Source: an uncultured Saprospiraceae bacterium
GTDB lineage: Bacteria > Bacteroidota > Bacteroidia > Chitinophagales > Saprospiraceae
Length of the DNA: 55,156 nucleotides
Reading direction: 5' to 3'
Assembly: GCA_937974625.1 (NCBI GenBank)
Contig: CALJVJ010000002.1
Coordinates: forward strand, 1 to 55,156
Below, one piece after another: positions 53,139 to 55,156 of this stretch. Within the stretch, counting starts at the first letter, position 1. Each line of letters begins with the position of its first letter. The position numbers and the translations under genes were made by a program. The notes below the pieces were generated by a model, which was given only the letters and a program-made list of their open reading frames with translations, was not told the DNA's origin and did not search any database.

Positions 53139-54104
53139 ATGATTAGAGTAGGAATAATAGGAGGTGCAGGATACACTGCAGGAGAATTACTAAGAATATT
53201 AATTTTTCACCCCGAAGTACAAATTGAATTTGTACACAGCAATAGCAATGCAGGCAATCTAATAAGTGACGTTCACACAGATTTATTAGGCGAAACGGTA
53301 CTATCTTTTACAGATGAAATAAGCCAAGCGGTAGATACTATTTTCTTATGCATGGGACATGGAAAATCCAGAGAGTTTTTAGACAAAAATCCAATTGCGG
53401 AAAGCATAAAAATCATTGATTTAAGCAGAGATTATCGTTTAAAAGCAGACGCTAAGGATTTTATTTACGGTTTACCCGAATTGAATAAAGACAAAATTCA
53501 GGAAACTAACTATTTAGCGAATCCAGGTTGTTTTGCGACAGCGATTCAATTGGCCTTATTGCCATTAGCAGAAGGGCGGTTATTGACCAATGATATTCAC
53601 GTCAATGCGATTACAGGGTCGACAGGTGCAGGTCAAAAACCAGGTGCCACGACGCATTTTAGCTGGCGAAATAATAATGTCTCGGTTTATAAAGCATTTA
53701 AGCATCAGCACTTAGATGAGATTTATCAGAGTGTGGAGCAATTGCAACCAGACTTTAAAAAAGACATTCATTTCATTCCTGTAAGAGGTAATTTTTCCAG
53801 AGGAATTTTTGCGAATGTCTACACAGACTGTGCGTTGACAGAAGCAGAAGCAGTTTATTTATATGAGCATTTTTATGAAAATGACCCCTTTGTTTTTGTT
53901 TCCAAACAAAATCCGAATTTAAAGCAGATTGTGAATACCAATAAGTGTGTCATTTATTTAGAAAAGCACGGCGATAAATTATTAATTGTGAGTATGATTG
54001 ATAACTTAGTGAAAGGTGCTTCTGGACAGGCAGTGCAGAATATGAATTTGATGTTTGGCTTGGCGGAGAATGTGGGTTTAGGGTTAAAGGCGGTAGCTTT
54101 CTAA
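53139..54104 (+). CDS. argC: N-acetyl-gamma-glutamyl-phosphate reductase
   Basis: ArgC reduces acylglutamyl phosphate to the semialdehyde with NADPH. The 321-aa enzyme starts with the nucleotide-binding GIIGGAGYTAGELLRIL. The catalytic Cys131 is in NPGCFATA, and the family blocks DLSRDYRLK, FIPVRGNFSRGIFANVY and NLVKGASGQAVQNMN follow. Length is normal. It is directly upstream of argD, 94 bp apart. Confidence 0.96.
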   Translation: MIRVGIIGGAGYTAGELLRILIFHPEVQIEFVHSNSNAGNLISDVHTDLLGETVLSFTDEISQAVDTIFLCMGHGKSREFLDKNPIAESIKIIDLSRDYRLKADAKDFIYGLPELNKDKIQETNYLANPGCFATAIQLALLPLAEGRLLTNDIHVNAITGSTGAGQKPGATTHFSWRNNNVSVYKAFKHQHLDEIYQSVEQLQPDFKKDIHFIPVRGNFSRGIFANVYTDCALTEAEAVYLYEHFYENDPFVFVSKQNPNLKQIVNTNKCVIYLEKHGDKLLIVSMIDNLVKGASGQAVQNMNLMFGLAENVGLGLKAVAF

Positions 54105-54198
54105 AAGGCAAAATCTCAATTCCCTACTTGCGGCAGGCAGGTCTCCATTCCGCTTATGGAATATTCTATATTCGTCACTCTAAAGAAAAACTAAAAAA
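54105..54198. repeat. Short GC-richer repeat-like tract between argC and argD
   Basis: CTTGCGGCAGGCAGG and an ATTCC/GGAAT hairpin (about 54145-54162) occur in the gap. The CGGCAGGCAGG core resembles CCTGCCGGCAG segments near 22.5 kb and in the MITE-like copies B and C. Confidence 0.35.
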
Positions 54199-55156
54199 AT
54201 GAAATTATTCGACGTTTACCCTCTATTCGACATAGAACCTGTGAAAGGAACAGGCAACTATGTATTCGATAAAGCGGGCAATAAATATTTAGACTTATAC
54301 GGTGGTCATGCAGTGATTTCGATTGGACATGGACATCCACATTATGTGGAAAAAATTTCCAATCAGGTCAATATGTTAGGCTTTTATTCCAATTCTGTGC
54401 AAAATCCTTTGCAGCAAGAGTTGGCGGATAAATTAGGCGAATTATCTGGTTGTGACAAGTACGAATTATTCCTGTGTAATTCAGGTGCAGAAGCCAATGA
54501 AAATGCTTTAAAATTAGCCTCCTTCCACAATGGTAAAACGAAGGTCATTTCTTTTAAAAAATCGTTTCACGGTCGAACATCCGCAGCTGTCAACGTCACG
54601 GATAAAGCAGCTATCCAAGCGCCGATCAATAAGCGCTTTGAAAAAGAATTCCATGAATGGAATCAAATTGATAGCGTTCGAGCAAGTTTGGAAAAAGGAG
54701 ATGTCTGTGCGGTTATTATCGAAGGTATTCAAGGCATTGGTGGTATTCATATTGCGGCAACTGCCTTCTTAGAAGAATTGAGTCGACTCTGTAAAAAACA
54801 CGATGCTGTTCTAATATTGGATGAAATACAATCTGGTTATAGCCGAAGTGGTTATTTCTTTTCTTATCAACACGCTGCTATTGAGCCAGATATTATTTCT
54901 ATGGCAAAAGGTATGGGAAATGGTTTTCCTATTGGCGGTATTTTGATTCATCCTCGCTTTAAGGCATCGGCTGGTTTATTGGGTACAACTTTTGGGGGGA
55001 ATCATTTGGCTTGTGCAGCGGGGATTGCAGTATTGGATGTATTGAAAGCAGAAAAATTAAGAGAAAATGCGATAACCGTAGGCACTTATTTTATGGACCA
55101 ATTAAAAGCTATTGAAGGGATTAAAGAAGTGCGAGGTATGGGTTTAATGATTGGGG
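54199..55156 (+). CDS. argD: Acetylornithine/succinylornithine aminotransferase (partial, cut by window end)
   Basis: ArgD is the PLP enzyme that transaminates acylglutamate semialdehyde. The ATG at 54199 opens a frame that runs off the window after about 319 codons without a stop. The frame begins KLFDVYPLFDIEPVKGTGNY. It contains CNSGAEANENALKLA (93-107), SFHGRTSAAVNVT (122-134), DEIQSGYSRSG (208-218) and the PLP lysine Lys237 in MAKGMGNGFPIGG. The order GNAT-argG-argC-argD is the usual Bacteroidota arginine cluster. Confidence 0.94.
   Translation, partial: MKLFDVYPLFDIEPVKGTGNYVFDKAGNKYLDLYGGHAVISIGHGHPHYVEKISNQVNMLGFYSNSVQNPLQQELADKLGELSGCDKYELFLCNSGAEANENALKLASFHNGKTKVISFKKSFHGRTSAAVNVTDKAAIQAPINKRFEKEFHEWNQIDSVRASLEKGDVCAVIIEGIQGIGGIHIAATAFLEELSRLCKKHDAVLILDEIQSGYSRSGYFFSYQHAAIEPDIISMAKGMGNGFPIGGILIHPRFKASAGLLGTTFGGNHLACAAGIAVLDVLKAEKLRENAITVGTYFMDQLKAIEGIKEVRGMGLMIG

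Overview
The window comes from a Bacteroidota chromosome, AT-rich (roughly one third G+C by eye). The evidence is the type IX secretion/gliding genes gldD, gldM, gldN and porX, an ECF sigma/FecR/TonB-receptor unit, promoter -7 boxes of the Bacteroidota form TAnnTTTG, and the GNAT-argG-argC-argD order of the arginine genes. Several protein styles (a dockerin-like tail ending in NRSKISV, GldM starting with a PKEPRQLM motif) resemble Saprospiria, but that placement is an inference. Almost all of the window is ordinary chromosomal gene content. I see no prophage, CRISPR array, rRNA, tRNA or intact insertion sequence.

Layout. 1-7.7 kb: HAD phosphatase, lpxK, an ECF sigma factor with a long leader, a low-molecular-weight phosphatase, a second ECF sigma factor followed by an 85-aa orphan and an MscS-like channel, and a DUF3078 outer-membrane protein. 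7.9-11.2 kb: gyrB, and divergent from it a stand-alone lpxD-type acyltransferase; both have -7 boxes almost touching the start codon. 11.3-17.6 kb: MacB-type permease, an AT-rich orphan, a GH13 glucosidase, and a secreted matrixin-like protease with a dockerin-like tail. 18.3-22.2 kb: a candidate structured non-coding RNA with a duplicated 18-nt motif, then gldD, gldM and gldN without gldK or gldL. 22.9-25.4 kb: ABC exporter, a TIGR03643-type small protein and a very long hairpin. 25.4-34.4 kb: a cell-surface signalling locus made of a duplicated-domain lipoprotein, ECF sigma, zincin lipoprotein, FecR, STN-containing TonB receptor and a convergent lamin-tail T9SS cargo protein. 34.4-39.6 kb: asd behind a leader that folds as a three-way junction, a coiled-coil orphan, iscS and iscA. 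39.7-45.9 kb: porX, a MazG-like protein, a membrane/HhH-like orphan, a Nudix hydrolase, a 2TM protein, a protein-kinase-like orphan and a DinB-like protein. 46-50.8 kb: lipoprotein pullulanase, PTPS/QueD family enzyme, ppk1. 51.1 kb to the end: GNAT, argG, argC and the start of argD, which runs off the window.

How the genes fit together. GldM/GldN (trans-envelope part of the T9SS), GldD and the regulator PorX serve protein secretion; the lamin-tail protein has a C-terminal domain typical of their cargo. The STN receptor, FecR and the 26.5 kb sigma factor form a surface-signalling chain. The GH13 glucosidase and the lipoprotein pullulanase could together degrade alpha-glucans. IscS/IscA build Fe-S clusters, and the last four genes are arginine biosynthesis.

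Intergenic DNA is rich in repeats: three copies of a 105-133-bp element with CAAGTTGCGGACAAT inverted ends, two copies of an ATCCGTTGGCAAC palindrome, and a different repeat in each gap of the arg cluster. The most unusual signals are non-coding: the candidate RNA at 18.3-18.6 kb, the asd leader, and the palindromes before gldD, before gldM and between gldM and gldN. All structures were folded by eye and need computation.
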